NCBI RefSeq assembly: GCF_964275005.1 | Contig: NC_092686.1 | Coordinates: 44,700,333 to 44,764,332 of the forward strand | Source of the DNA: Diadema setosum | Taxonomy: Eukaryota; Echinodermata; Echinoidea; Diadematoida; Diadematidae | Length of the DNA stretch: 64,000 bases | Reading direction: 5' to 3' | Shown: one piece after another, positions 12,093 to 28,100 of the stretch | Layout of the letters: each line of letters begins with the position of its first letter | Position numbering within the stretch: the stretch's first letter is position 1 | Notes under the pieces: model-generated | What the model saw: the letters and a program-made list of their open reading frames with translations, nothing else | What the model was told of the DNA's origin: nothing | The model's database searches: none | Program-made: the position numbers and the translations under genes

Positions 12093-12247
12093 GGGGGTGT
12101 TGCAAAAAAGTTGCAATCAATTGCAACTCCACAAAATGTACTGCAAATTATGCAATTGATTGCAAATTTGCAATAGATCTATCTATTGCAAAGTTTGCAA
12201 TAGATATTTGCAATTGATTGCAACTCGACTTCCTCGCAACACCCCCC
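12093..12247. mobile_element. Short palindromic MITE rich in TTGCAATCAATTGCAA
   Basis: GGGGGTGTTGCAAAAAAGTT on the left is mirrored by CTTCCTCGCAACACCCCCC on the right. The interior consists of several TTGCAATTGATTGCAA-like palindromes. It is 155 bp with no coding frame. Confidence 0.65.
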
Positions 12248-13249
12248 CCCCCAAGTGTAAAGGCGCGTTCAAATAATCTGCGCACACATTGCCCTCTGTG
12301 AAAATGAAAGAAATGAACCATGGCTATATAATTTCCCAGGTTCAATAGCAGAAATAAATAAATAGATAAATAGATAAATAAAAAGATAAATAAATGAATA
12401 GATAAATAAATAAATGACGCATTCACAAGCTTTCCATTTGTTACTTAAACCAATTTTGTTAGAAAGATTTTTTTTTTTCTAGAAACATTTGCCTTGGAAT
12501 AAAGTAAGGTATATCTCTACGACCAAAGGAGTATAGACGTTTGTCTTGTTTGTGAAAATCTGATTGCGCCCTCGTGCTGAAGTGTGTTTTACTCTTCAGT
12601 CTCAATGAAATACCAATTCACTGATTTCACATTTTCCCTGAAAAATAGTTTTTTTTTTTATGATTTCATCTTCAAAATAGCAAGGTCAGATTAATGTAAA
12701 CCTTTCAAAGCAGTATTGATATTATATGATTTATTGCGATACATTGATTGTTTCAAAGAGTAAATGGCGCAAACTTTGGTGTTTTGGTCTGGACCCTGGA
12801 ATGATGTTATAACGGTACAAGTTTACTGGTACGATTAATGAGCAGAGCCACCTAATCGTATGAATTATGGTGTGTGTGTGTTTTTTTTTTCTTGTTGCAT
12901 CTTAAGGAATAACCCCCCTAAAAAATGAAAATATTAAAACATGTTCTTGCATGACGCCATGTCTAGTGGTGCTTATTCAGGGGTTGTTCGAGGTTTTTAT
13001 CAAAATGTCAAACATTATAAATGTCGTGACATGTCGGCGTAAAACTATATTTTCATACTCGTTTAGCGTGTGGACGTTTAACTAATATACAGCTTACACA
13101 ATTACTGCTATGATTTCGAAAGCGTTTCTGAATGAGACATAATTATACTTTAATGGTGTGAAGTTTCTGTGAAGTTCTCCTTGTGCCTTGAAACCATTGA
13201 TATATGAGTGGAAATTGGGAACAGAAGTCATGGACGAGAAAACCGGAAT
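12248..13249. other. Non-genic stretch
   Basis: It contains an AAAT/AGAT-type tetranucleotide repeat at about 12352-12416 and T runs. No gene was recognised. Confidence 0.5.
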
Positions 13250-13577
13250 CTATGGGAGTATTTAGGTTGTGCGTTTCAAAGAGGGAAGTCAATTGCTCCT
13301 TTATTATGTGAGAAAAAAGAACATATTAATATGTTGTATTTTCCTCATTATTTTCCTTATATTGATCTTAACATAAATATTACGTCATCGGAAGCTGTAG
13401 TAGTTTTCTGATCCACCACTGACGGCACTAAAAAGTTAAAAAAAAAACAACAACAACAACAAACAAACACAACTTTTGAACGGGAGTCCAATTTTCGTCA
13501 AACTTTCCTTGATGTGTTCTATGATATTGCTGCATTCTTTCAACTTACGTGTTTATGAAGGTGAACATGTCATTTAA
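13250..13577. mobile_element. MITE, TTAAAGGACAAGTTCACC family, right half only
   Basis: It matches the right half of the copy at 1782-2349 in order: the AGAGGGAAGTC segment, the TTATGTGAGAAAAAAG segment, the ATATTGCTGCATTCTTTCAA segment and the AAGGTGAACATGTCATTTAA end. The left half is missing. Confidence 0.65.
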
Positions 13578-13938
13578 TTATTTACATTCAGACGTTTAGA
13601 CAATAACAATTGTTGAATCGAGCATCGTCACTGACAAAAGGATTGCTTCCCTCATTTCGATCTTATTTGGCTAAGGTGTCTTCAGACTCAGAATTTTGGG
13701 TAAACACGAATGCTGGAAAACAGCAAATAAAAAAAAAAGACGACAAATTTTGTGTCTCAAACTTGGTAATTATACTGAAGTAGACACTTTCCCACGTGCC
13801 GGAAAAATGACGTGAACGCACACGATTCAAGACAGATGTGCCCGGAAGAACGTACGACACGAACGCTGGCGAGGCCCGCGTATCCTGGCATGGGTTCACA
13901 TCGATCTTCTTGGCACACATTTCTTAAATCGTGAGCGT

Positions 13939-14592
13939 TAAGGCCGTGTCACACCTTTCCGGGCAAGCCTTGCGTGCGACTTGCGAAGAACAATTTTTAC
14001 TACCCGGAGGTCCCCGCTGATGACCCGCACATGACAGTACCTAGGACGTATCTCACCCGTAGTCGCCCGGAGGTGCGCACGCAAATCTTTTTACCCGCAA
14101 CCATGTCTAGGCCCTGTCACACCTTTCCGGGCAAGCTACGCGGGCTTGTTGCGTGTGCGGATTTTCCAGCATACCAGACAATAATTTCTGAGGGTGAACA
14201 AAGATTTGGGCGAGTTTTGCATGTGTCTTACTTTGCTGGACGCGTTCTACTTAAATTCTACTTGCGGGTATTCTGTGTGACCTGCGTGCCAGGCGCGTGG
14301 AGGCTGACAACTCAGTGAAGGAATTCCTCTGAAGGAATGACAGAAGTCCCACAGAATGTCATTATCTTGGCCGAATACGGGGACTGCGAAGTACCTGCGT
14401 GGGAGTTGCCTGCGAGGTGCTGCTGCTAAGGGCCTCCTTCTGGCGTTCTGCATGGACCTCTGCGGGCAATCCCCACGACTCACCCGAAAATAGTTTTGGT
14501 CATGCTCAAAACTTGGTTGCTGGTAAATCGGACTTGCGTGCGCACCTCCGGGCAGCTACGGGCAAGATACGCACTAGATACGTCTTAAAGAA
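13939..14592. repeat. GC-rich repeat with GTCACACCTTTCCGGGCAAG starts
   Basis: Two starts of the form GGCC(G/C)TGTCACACCTTTCC lie at about 13943 and 14110, and both continue with CGGGCAAGC. The segment is much richer in CpG than its flanks and carries CGGAGGTGCGCACGC and its complement near 14540. It looks like a transposon with a partly duplicated left end and no clear right terminus. No convincing coding frame was seen. Confidence 0.5.
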
Positions 14593-15654
14593 TATGAATG
14601 TTGAGTAACTGGTCGACCATTATCTCCGATTGATTGCTATATATACGAGAATGCGATCAGTTGAAAGATGTCAACAGTTTGATGAATGAATAATCTTTGT
14701 TTTTGAAAGTCTTATAGATGTTTTTCAGAATTCAAGGTTGGCGTCTTTTTCAAAGGGACATGTGACCATCATGAGCCACTTTTTGCTACATACATGAAGG
14801 AAAAGAATATTTTCTAAATAGAATAAAATAAAGTAAAAGAAATGAAATGAAAAAAAAATGAAATGAAATGAAAAGAAAAGAAATGAAATGAGATGATATA
14901 AAATAAAACAAATAAAATAAAACGTTGAAAATTAAACAAAAAATACAAATCTTATTTAACCAAGAATCATCATAGAGTTTGGCTCCAAGGACAGCCCTGG
15001 AAAACTTTCGCCTGACCTCCTCCCCCACTGTAATGTAAGAGCCTAGAATGGGCCCGATTTTTCGAAAACGACTTATCTTTTGTGCTCTTGAATGCACTGT
15101 ACGCTTCAATACCGACTTTCTTAGAACTGTGGTTATCTTGTCGTTGGCTTTCTTATTACTCCTTTGAAAAGCACTCTATGGACTTCAGAAAATTTTAACA
15201 ATCGGCTTTGAGTAGGAAGATTTTATCGGTTTTAAGGTTGACAGTTCGGCATCCAACAACCATGTTGAGTAAGCACCGTTTCAAGCAACGTACATTATTG
15301 TATATGGCCGCAACAAAGGCCGGCAAAGGTCGAAAGTTCAAGCAGCTTAAAAGAAAGAGAAAGAATAAGTTGTGGGTAAAGCTAACCGTTACCGATATCA
15401 CCTTTCATTTTGATCACTTCTATACCAGTGACAACCAACTTATGAGACAGAAGATGTTAACAATTGTCACTTATTACTATATGCATATACAATACAACAT
15501 GACAAAATGAAGGCAAGGGTTTATGTCGCAGGAAGCCAGTTGGGTAGGAGCTTTCGACACTTAGTCTTCTTCGGCTCTATCGTCCACTTGACACACGTGT
15601 GTGTTGCGTGAGACATGTTGTGGCTGTCTGTCTATATCATAGAAGTATATAATG

Positions 15655-15658
<4 letters not shown>
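14593..15658. other. Non-genic stretch
   Basis: It has an AAATGA-type low-complexity tract at about 14816-14930. A 100-codon frame at 15208-15510 lacks family features. No gene was called. Confidence 0.45.
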
Positions 15659-15695
<37 letters not shown>

Positions 15696-15711
15696 TTTTG
15701 CAAACAAACTC

Positions 15712-15752
<41 letters not shown>
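15659..15752. repeat. AT dinucleotide microsatellites
   Basis: Two (TA)n tracts are separated by about 26 bases of unique sequence. Confidence 0.9.
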
Positions 15753-15755
<3 letters not shown>

Positions 15756-15830
15756 TAGATATATAATTTATAGATATATACCATTATGTATGTATATATA
15801 AACAGGCAAGTCCGAGCAACCGAACACTTT

Positions 15831-16159
15831 GGCCCGAATTCACGAAGGTGGTACAAATGAAATCATGGTTTAAACCATGGACAAAAACCATGGAGCACCA
15901 AGTGTCGCATAAAATATTTCGTTACGATATTGGTCATTTTGTCGACAAAATGACCGTTTCGTTAACGAAATTATCTTTTCGTGGACGAAATGTTCACTTA
16001 GTTATAAAATGTTGCCATTTCGTAACAAAATAATCATTTCATCGATGAAATGACTGATTTCGTAACGAAGTATTCTATGCGACACTTGGCGCTCCATGGG
16101 TTTGTCCATGGTTTAAACCATGGTTTCATTATTTGTACCACCTTCGTGAATTCGGGCCC
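15831..16159. mobile_element. MITE with GGCCCGAATTCACGAAGG ends, copy 1
   Basis: GGCCCGAATTCACGAAGGTG on the left is mirrored by CCTTCGTGAATTCGGGCC on the right. Inside each end is the palindrome ATGGTTTAAACCATGG, followed by GCGCCAAGTGTCGCA-like segments. The core repeats TTTCGT(A/T)ACGAAAT-like motifs. A second copy lies at 26864-27173. It is non-autonomous. Confidence 0.85.
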
Positions 16160-16689
16160 TTATGTATAGGACATACAGAGATTTTAGACCTCTGTAAAGT
16201 TATGAAAGAGCTTTTTTTTTTCGTGTTTTTTTTTTTTTTTTTTTACTGCTCATCATGAGTATGACAGGTATCTCTGAGAAGAATATTATAGTATAGTTTG
16301 ATGTCATTTGACCTTAGGTTAAGTATTTTATTAAGGAAAATATGGCAACTTACGTACGGGACCACCCCAAAAATAGACTTTTTTTTCAAGTAAAGTTCAA
16401 ATCGAAAATTCTCTGAAAGTATACTGATCAAGTTCTGTTTAGCAGTAAAGAAATGTACAATACTGAAGTGTCTTTTAGCAAATTTTCACTGCAAAAAAAA
16501 ACAATGCATATTTTCATGATGTTAATCAAATTAAAGGAAGTACACATTACGGATAGGACATGACCCAACTTGCGTATTGGACAGCTGTCTTTAGTGAGCA
16601 AGCACATTAATGGAAATGATTTTGAATTTCTCCAAGGCCTCATATTCACTCGAGTAGATTAAAAAATTCTAATTGAGAGGAAAATTTTC

Positions 16690-19755
<3,066 letters not shown>

Positions 19756-19977
19756 CATATAAAGTGGCGTACGATGGGTCGAAACATTGGGGGTGGGCAC
19801 CTTGTGGAAAAGTAATTTTGACGGTGTGTATGCTTGTGCGTGTGTGCGTGCGCAATAATGGGACTACAATACATTACAGAATGTAATACATTCAACAACG
19901 CAGTCATTGAGGAACATTGTAAGTTTTCCTTACATGGATTATGGAATGACGGTGTGAAACCACAACTTATATACTGT

Positions 19978-20900
19978 CAGCAACATCAGAATTGCATAAC
20001 AATAAAATGCGAGCGAGCGGAGCGAGAGAGCTTGAAAATTTTGACATTTTACAGTCCCAAAACTGCCGTTTGTAGCTATATCTTTCGCTTTGGAAATTAA
20101 GGGGGGGGGGGGGTATCGGGCGCAACTGCTGGCAATTACTGGCGGCAACATTAGGAGAATGGCATAACCATTCAATGCGAGCGAGCGAAGCGAGCGAGCT
20201 TGAAAATTTTGACATTCTACAGTCCCAAAACTGGCGTTTGTAGCTATAACTTTCGCTTTAGAAATTAATAAGGGCGCATCGGGCGCAACTGCTGGCAATT
20301 ACTGGCAGCAACATCAGGAGAATGGCATAACCATTCAATGCGAGCGAGCGAAGCGAGCGAGCTTGAAAATTTTGACATTCTACAGTCCCAAAACTGGCGT
20401 TTGTAGCTATATCTTTCGCTTTGGAAATTAATGGGGGGGCGCATCGGGCGCAACTGCCTGCAATTACTGGCAGCAACATTAGGAGAATGGCATAATGATT
20501 CAATGCGAGCAAGCGAAGCGAGCGAGCTTGAAAATTTTGACATTCTACAGTCCAAAAACTGCCGTTGTAGCTATGTTTTTCGCTTTGGAAATTAAGGGGG
20601 AGGCGCACCGGCCTCAACTGCTGGCAATTACTGGCTGCAACGTTAGGAAAATGGCATAACGAATAAATTTGACGATTAATTTTGACATTTTACAGTCCCC
20701 AAACTGCCGTTTGTAGCTATATTTGTTTTTTCGCTTTGGAAATTAAGGGGGAGGGGGCGGCCCAGGCGCAACTGCTGGCAATTACTGGCAGCAACATCAG
20801 GAGAATGGCATAGCGATTGAATGCGAGCGAGCGGAGCGAGCGAGCTTGGAAATGTTGACATTGTACAGTCCAAAAACTGCCTTTTGTAGCTATGTATTTT
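19978..20900. repeat. Tandem array with ~164-bp unit
   Basis: The segment CAACTGC(T/C)(G/T)GCAATTACTGG recurs at 20122, 20286, 20451, 20614 and 20769, giving spacings of 164, 165, 163 and 155. Each unit also holds GCGAGCGAGCGAAGCGAGCG and TTGAAAATTTTGACATT, then CAGTCCCAAAACTG and a G run. The unit with the 20640 boundary has lost the GCGAGC block. Open frames across the array on the minus strand reflect unit similarity and have no family features. Confidence 0.9.
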
Positions 20901-20974
20901 CGCGTTTATTCATTTATATACATATCTTTCTTATTTTATCTATTTTTATTTATTTGTTTATTTATTCATTTTTT

Positions 20975-21105
20975 TTTGGAGGGGGGCTTTTTTTTTTTTT
21001 GGGGGGGGGGGGGCAAAAATGCGTTTTGCCCCCCCACTTTTTGGATTGGGGGGGGGGGGGGGCAGCCGCCCCCCTGCCCCCCCCCCCCCCCCCCCACTTC
21101 CGGCG
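20975..21105. repeat. G-run/C-run structured tract
   Basis: Alternating runs of G and C (about 10-17 long) surround GCAAAAATGCGTTTTGC, and the tract ends in CACTTCCGGCGCCTATGG. A similar GGCGCGCCGGAAG with a G run is at 19532-19569. The tract could form strong hairpins or quadruplexes and may be a transposon end; run lengths may be unreliable. Confidence 0.6.
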
Positions 21106-21493
21106 CCTATGGTATATGCATATAGATTGAAAATGAAAACGAAAGTATACAGGAGTGACTGAGGAATGGACAAACAAGTATATGAAGGAAAATGAATAAA
21201 TTCATAATATACACGCACACGTACATAGAAATGAGTCCTTCTGAGATGTTTAATCCACAACTTTGGTGACATTCTCTCTGGCATCGGTCGCTATGTACAA
21301 TGTTTTCACTATTCTCCAGTACCTGGATGAACTAAACAAGCAAATACAGCTACATCTGTACTAGTCCGTCAGATGGTTTCTTACAGTCCGCCTTGCATGA
21401 TGACTGTAACGGGCCATACAGCTGTGTATTGAATAAACCTTGTTAGCCCCACACACTAAAAGTATGTCTCCTAGGTAGAATAAAATACACTGA

Positions 21494-21681
21494 CAGACCT
21501 CCCAACCATACTGAATTTGGAGGAAAGAATCTGAATTTTGATCATTCCCAGCTCTTGTTTCAATAGGGATTTCCTATTTTTATGGATAATTTTACTGCAC
21601 ACTCCTATGAGAACTGCTCTTTCTTTCCTACTTTTAAGTCAAATCATCCCTATTTTTCAGTCAGAAAGGTTGGGAGGTCTG
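21494..21681. mobile_element. hAT-like MITE with CAGACCTCCCAACC ends
   Basis: CAGACCTCCCAACC at the left is a perfect inverted copy of GGTTGGGAGGTCTG at the right. Both are flanked by CACTGA, a 6-bp direct repeat that I read as the target duplication. CAG starts and 5-8 bp duplications are typical of the hAT superfamily. The 188-bp body has no transposase. Confidence 0.8.
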
Positions 21682-23009
21682 CACTGAAGTTATACTAGTA
21701 GCCTCTTTATAATTTTCCACCCCTAAACTGAAACGACCACCTGGCACACAACACCAGCACTGTTCACTAAATGTGACAACATGGAACAGATCTTGGGGTC
21801 TATCAGACTCTTTACTGGGTAAAATGCTCCGGGAATTTTCAGCTGTAAAGAGAAATATTATGCCCTATTCGACTTTCGTAAGAGACAAATAAACTCTGTC
21901 AATTTGATGACATAAACTGTGGTCTGATTTAAAGCAACACTTGACTTACCGTGGTTTACATTCCAAACTCACCATCGTGTGGGTTCACTTTCCCTCCTAA
22001 AATACAGACTAAGGGTAGACTGAAGGCTGCAATCATACAGTTTGATTGAAATCTAACCAATTGCTGGAATTACATCCCTTATAATATATATATGTGACAC
22101 CATTCATTTTTGTTTGTCCTCGAACAAATTTATCATCTCTCTCTCACACGCACACATAAACACATCCAACTATACACACACACACAAACACACACAACCA
22201 TACACACACACACACACACACACATCATCATCATCACCACACACACACACAAATTAGAAACTGCACTTATACATGTAACGAGAAAAGCAAAGAACACTGC
22301 AATAAGCTGTTTTGTGTGCTAAGCTTCTGAAGCAACCTTACAATGAATCAAGATTGTGACCCCTACTGTTCCGCAAATCTTTGACCATTGTCTGTGCTGA
22401 TACAAATAAGTCTACTTCAGTGTTCATTCACTACAAGAAACAGCAAGCATCACAATATTTTGCCATGTATTATTTTCATTTGTTTCATTTCTTTTCTTTT
22501 TTTTAGCTTTAATCTTGAATACGTTACCCAAGGTACAAAGGGTTAGGATATTACAAGGACCAGTAAGTGTGATATACCAGTAGTCTGTACTAAAGAGGCA
22601 AGAAACAATTTATAGGATCGATAAAGCACCTTTATTTGAGTTTCCCCTACTTACACTGCTGGAATAAGGCTAACAGAGGGCATAACTTTGCATATAAAGC
22701 AAAAAAAAAAAAATGATTCAGAATGTTCAGCCACGCATATGCAACTGCATGAATATTGTACTGTACAATATACAGCACAACACTTCTCATGAAATCATTT
22801 GACATGGACCATTGCATCCCATTCAGAGTTCTTCCGATGATTTTATTTCCTCCGGTTTCCTGTCAATGTTGACTGCAATTCTTCAATTGTTTGGCAATGA
22901 TGTACTAGATAAATAAATCACAGATCACATCCTGATCCCCCTCTGTTTAATATCTTAAGGAGCATGAATCATCATCTTTCTATCATACTTAAAAATTGCA
23001 ACATTTACA
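21682..23009. other. Mostly unique non-genic DNA
   Basis: No exon was recognised. A (CA)n tract lies at 22141-22255 and an A run near 22697. Downstream of the CDC123 stop on the minus strand, this stretch could in part be its 3' untranslated region; an AATAAA on the minus strand lies near 22633. Confidence 0.4.
22141..22255. repeat. CA-rich microsatellite
   Basis: Interrupted (CA)n tracts with an ATC triplet run in the middle. Confidence 0.9.
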
Positions 23010-23512
23010 ACTAGAGAAGCACTCTGAGAGCGCAGACCTCCGCCAAGCATGCAAATCATTTTCACCACTGATCTTGTTCTTCCATAGAGATATCAGTGAT
23101 TTCCACCCATACGTACTTATACAGTAGCATTGTGTGCTAAAAGTCGCCCGATTTCCCAATATAGAAGCCTTTGTTACGTCATAAACCCTCAGCTGCACGG
23201 CGCGCCTCGCCCTAGCAGAAACTAGAGCACGCACTTTAGTGCGCGGATGCAATCCTCAAATACGTGCAGCCTGAACTCCCAAGTTCATTGACCCTACCTG
23301 TCAAAATATCAAAAATCCTTCATAAATTCCCCCAAAATTCTCGGATCACCACCAAAAGTTAATAATTTGTTACTTGTGTCATTCTTAACCTTTCCTGCAA
23401 GTTTCATCCAAATCCGTTCTGTACTTTTTGAGTTATTTTGCACACGGACAAACAAATGAACAAACCAACGGTAACGAAAACATAACCTCCTCACTTGGCG
23501 GAGGTAATGATT
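23010..23512. repeat. Dispersed repeat bounded by ACCTCCGCCAAG / CTTGGCGGAGGT
   Basis: It starts near ACTCTGAGAGCGCAGACCTC and ends with CACTTGGCGGAGGTAATGA. Shared segments with the copy at 40015-40447 include CTCGCCCTAGCAGAAACTAG and AGTTCATTGACCCTACCTG. Both copies point the same way. I recognise the GGCGGAGGTAA ending as a common invertebrate repeat tail but cannot assign a class; no polymerase frame or tRNA-like promoter was seen. Confidence 0.65.
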
Positions 23513-24467
23513 GGATATTCAATTCAGCACAGTTTATTACCCTCACTAGAAAGGCTATAGTTTAGCCAGCATCTTTTTTTTTTCTTTTTTTCAGTAACAT
23601 CATTGGGGGAAAGAGAAAGGAAATGAATGAAACTTATCAAATTTTGAGAACAAAAAAGGTGATGAATTGGTAGTGGTAATGGATCCAGGATTTTGTTTCT
23701 AAAGGATGCGTGCAGAGTTCCATGATCCAAGTGGTATTAACAATACTAGAAGAAGTCGACCTATTTTTTGCACACCCCTGAAATCTCATGACAAAATGAT
23801 AGATGTTATTCAGATTAATGACATTATTTCCTTGGAGTATTGCCTTTTGGCCCCTCTGTGACTGCAATTGATCATTAAGTGTCAGGGAAAAAATGGAACG
23901 TCTTAACAAGTCTTATCACGAGGGCAACTCAGATGACACGACAGCGGGTGCTAGGTAGGATATCATAATGGGGTAAACACACCTCCTCCTTTTTAAGGCT
24001 GTTTGTTTTATGCTTCAGCGCCAGACTCCTATTCCCTTTATGAAATATTGTATATGCTGAATATTTCGCTAGGTTTTACTTTTCCCGAATTTTGTGAGTT
24101 GAGTGCTATTCGCAAATTTAAAAACACACAAAAACATCAACTCTGATCCCAACATGAATGCGACATGGATGCACACATTTCTCCATTCAGTGTCGTACTC
24201 TACTATCGCGAATTGAACCACTCATGAAACAGTTGGGAAGTCCCGACTCATGAAAAATTAGACTCGCTTAATATATGGCTTATACAGTAAAAGATGGTAA
24301 TGCCCTACTTGTGGCAAGGGAAGCAAGTTGTTAAAGTGTCAATTCTTGTGAGTTATCACAATGTAATCTGTCATCCACACTGGCATTAGTGCAATATTAC
24401 AACATTTTGACATAGATACCCTGCATCTCTATTAAGTGGATACAGTGCTTCTTTGCAAAACTTGATA
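23513..24467. other. Non-genic stretch
   Basis: No gene or repeat family was recognised here beyond a T-rich tract at 23573-23591. Confidence 0.45.
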
Positions 24468-24859
24468 TTAAAGGGACTGTACAGTACTGGTTGAGGTGGG
24501 GAATCAGGTTTATAACATTCCTTCATGAGATAATGAGAAACCTCTTACAAAATACGAAAGAGCATGTAATTTTAAGAAGGATTCAACGTTTATTTGATGA
24601 AAATTGGTTTTCAAATGGCTGAGATATCCACAAAAGTGATAACAATAAAAGGCGATGGGCCACGCCTTTTATTAGGATCTCTTTGTTTCACCATGTTTTT
24701 GGATATCTCAGCCATTTCAAAACAGATTTTCATCAAATAAACTTTTGATACCCCTCAGAATTGCATGCTCTTTGACATCTCATAGAGTGGTTTCTGAATA
24801 TCTCACAAAACGTTAAAAGCTAAATCCTCACCTCAACCAGAACTGTACAGTTCCTTTAA
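24468..24859. mobile_element. MITE, TTAAAGGGACTGTACAGT family, copy 1
   Basis: TTAAAGGGACTGTACAGTAC on the left is mirrored by AACTGTACAGTTCCTTTAA on the right, and GGTTGAGGTGGGGA is mirrored by TCCTCACCTCAACC. The arms meet around AAAAGGCGATGGGCCACGCC. Copies lie at 26203-26566 and 58663-59041. Confidence 0.85.
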
Positions 24860-25134
24860 GGTAGAACATAACGACTCCAATCAAAAACAAAGATAGCTGA
24901 AGATATGAATGCTTTGCCACTTGCTACCTTTCACCAATGTAAGGCGGAGTAAATGGTCTTTAGCCATTTGAGACTCGGCCTACATCTGTAACCCCCAGAT
25001 ACCCTGGCTTGGTCCAGGCCAGTGGTCAGCTGGAAGTCAAACAGCAAAGGGCAGTGGATGGCTGGATATTTCTGCTGGCCACACAGCTGGAGAGGGTCAC
25101 TCACAGTGGTTGGAGTGATGGACATCCTCAGTGG

Positions 25135-25185
25135 TCATCTCTGGCCATCCTCATCTGAAGAGTCACCCTGCTGTTTTTGGCCCTC
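25135..25185 (-). CDS. CDC123: CDC123 exon 11, terminal, putative (residues 309-324)
   Basis: A CTTTTATGCAG acceptor precedes [16 protein letters not shown] and a TGA stop, in phase with exon 10. The human protein ends with a comparable short polar, acidic tail right after the DFLK motif, and the total length (324) is as expected. The drawback is a 12.3 kb intron, unusually long here but explained by its transposon load. Confidence 0.62.
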   Translation of the reverse strand, partial: EGQKQQGDSSDEDGQR

Positions 25186-28100
25186 CTGCATAAAAGGAAT
25201 AGATAAGTTAAGAAAAAATGCGATGAACACACATATAAATGAATGAATGGATGAATAACAATAATAATGATGATGATAACAGCAGCAGCAACAACAACAA
25301 CAACAATAATAATAATGATGATAATAATTGTTATTGTTATTATTATCATTATAGTGTATCATCATTATTATTCTTCACAAATTTCATGCAGCATTATTAC
25401 ATTAAAATGAGAAACAAAAGAAGGAGGTACAGTTTCAGAATGGTCAGACATATATACTGTGACAATCTACCAGCTGTACATGCAAAGGGATGATATTATT
25501 GAATGAACAAATAATACAGATTTAAAGTTTTCTGTTGAGTTAGTTTGATTTAAACATTCAGGTAGATCGTTCCACAGCTGAGGGGGTACTGACTGAAAGA
25601 CCTCATTGTTAATTTAAAGTGATTACTCGTTTTCTAAAGTCAAACTGACCACCAAAAAAAAAATAGAAATATATATACATACACCTTGAATGTGGCAATA
25701 AGTAGTTTACTGTAATTGTGAAGCTCCAAGTCCTGCACACAATACTAACAAGCACACAGGCAATATTGCCCCCATTTCTCACTTTCACCACTCCCACCCA
25801 ATCTTTTCTATAAGTTCGGCCAAGTAAATTTAATTTTGTGAGTCTTTAATTATGCGGAATCACGACATTACATAGTGGTCCACATAACAAGCAAAAATAT
25901 TTTACATGCATTCATTTTTGCACTAGCTTCCCTGGTAGCGCAAAATGCAAGAACATTTTCACCCCACGAAAATGTCCACTCTTACAGCATTCTATGTCCT
26001 TGATCCATTGCTCAGACACAATGGCGATTTGAGCGACAAAAGACAGCACAGACCTGGGAGCTGGGAGGTGGTGAGAGAATCCGAAAAGGACAGATCAAGC
26101 CTGCCTTGGGTAGAAAAGGAAAGTAAGGAACAAAGGAAACAAGGGGAGAGGAAGTGATAGGAGATAAGAGGAAAGCCTAAAGTGGAGAAGTGAATTAAAG
26201 CTTTAAAGGGATGGTACAGTATTGGTGGAGATGAGAATTGGGCTTTTAACGTTTTGCGAGATACCAAGAAAACACTTATGAAATAGTACAGAGCATGCCA
26301 TTTTAAGAGATTCAGAGTTTATTTGATGAAAATTGGGTTTGGGATGACTGAAACATCCAAAAACATAAAAGATGGGTCCCACACTTTATTAGAATTGCTC
26401 TGTTTGCATATCTCAGCCATTTCAAAACCAATTTTCATCAAATAAACGTTGAATTTCTCATGGAATTACATGCTCTTTCATATTTTATAAGAGGTTTCTC
26501 ATTATCTCACCAAAAAATGTTAGAAACCTGAAATTAGGTCTCAACCAAACTATACGATCCCTTTAATAGCAGGCTGGGCAACGAGATGTAGTGAAATAAG
26601 GGACTGTATGATAGAAATCTGTATAGAGAGCTGAGGGCAAGACAAGCACACACATGCAAACCATATGTACGGTTTGTGGCTTTTCAGATACCACGTCAGT
26701 AAGTGACATCATAGATCACCCCTTTGCTGTAAAGCCAGTGATACTGATATGTAACAAACATTGATTGAGTCAGTGGAAGGATCGGAATACAAAACAACAT
26801 GCCTCAGTGCCTTCTCATAGTCTTATCTTGAGACTGGAAACTAATTGCAATGAGGCAGACATTAAGGCCCGAATTCATGAAGGTGGTACAAATGAAACCA
26901 TGGTTTAAACCATGGACAAAAACCATGGAGCGCCAAGTGTCACACGGAATATTTTGTTATGAAATTGGTCATTTCATCGACAAACTTACCATTTCATGGA
27001 CGAAATGTTCATTTAGTTACAACATGTGATTTCATTACACAAAATAACCATTTCATTGACAAAATGACTGATTTTGTTACAAAATATTCCATGCGACACT
27101 TGACGCTCCATGGTTTTCGTCCATGGTTTAAACCATGGTTTCATTTGTACCACCTTCGTGAATTCGGGCCTTAGAGTTAAAGCTCATCACAAATAGTGCA
27201 TAATCTCTGCTTATGAGTGAAATACATGTATATTGTATGAGATTTACAGCCAAAAAAAAAAGAGAGAGAGAACAGGTAACAAGTAAATACTCTTACCAAG
27301 CTTTTCCAAGAGTGATTTTGGGCATGATAAATACCTAACTCCCATCATATCAAGGTCCAACTAATCCCCATAATCCTCCTCCTCACTGCAAATGAAAGGA
27401 TTCAAAACCCTTTTAGATAGTGTCTACTGTAACAAAACTCATAAAATAGAAGAAAGCACACCCTCGTTTGCCTGTTTCTATTCCTAAATGGAGACTGTCA
27501 AGGCCATCTTGCTACGATAATTACAAGCAAGGGGTAACCATGCAAGACCACTGATAAGGAGCAAGCCTGAGTGAGTGGGAGGGTCTATGGAGACCTGTAT
27601 GGATTTATCTTACGCCACTGAAGTGCTGACTGTGGAAGTTATGACCAATCAGTTGAGAGCTGTTCAAAGAAGCTAATGCATGGTGCATTTTTCACACTGA
27701 TGGCTGATGGGTAAATCTCATGATAGACTGTTTCTGTAATTCATTACAATTTATGGATGTTTCTTTTCCTACAACCTAGTATTAATCTGAATTATTCAGT
27801 AGGAGTGGTGTGCCAGAAAATGCTCCCCCCCCCCCCCCCCGAGTCATGAATACTGATCAATATTTTCAGATCTTAAAGGCCAACATGCTGTCATGCTCAG
27901 CTTGTGGTCTATGTGTGGCTTCCTTCTCACTCATCTGCACTGAAACCAGCTTGGTAGCCTTTACAGGATAGTTTCACCCTGAAAATCAGTTTATATGAAT
28001 ATAAGCAGAAAAATGAGAGTAACAGGACAGCAAAGCTCTGATCAAATTCTAATCAAAACTAAGCAAGTTATGATTTTTAAAGTTTTGATCAATCAAGCAC

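Noticed and set aside
19939-20873. Repeated minus-strand frames that look like a repeat protein
   Set aside because: They mirror the 164-bp tandem DNA unit; 164 is not a multiple of 3 and frames change between units.
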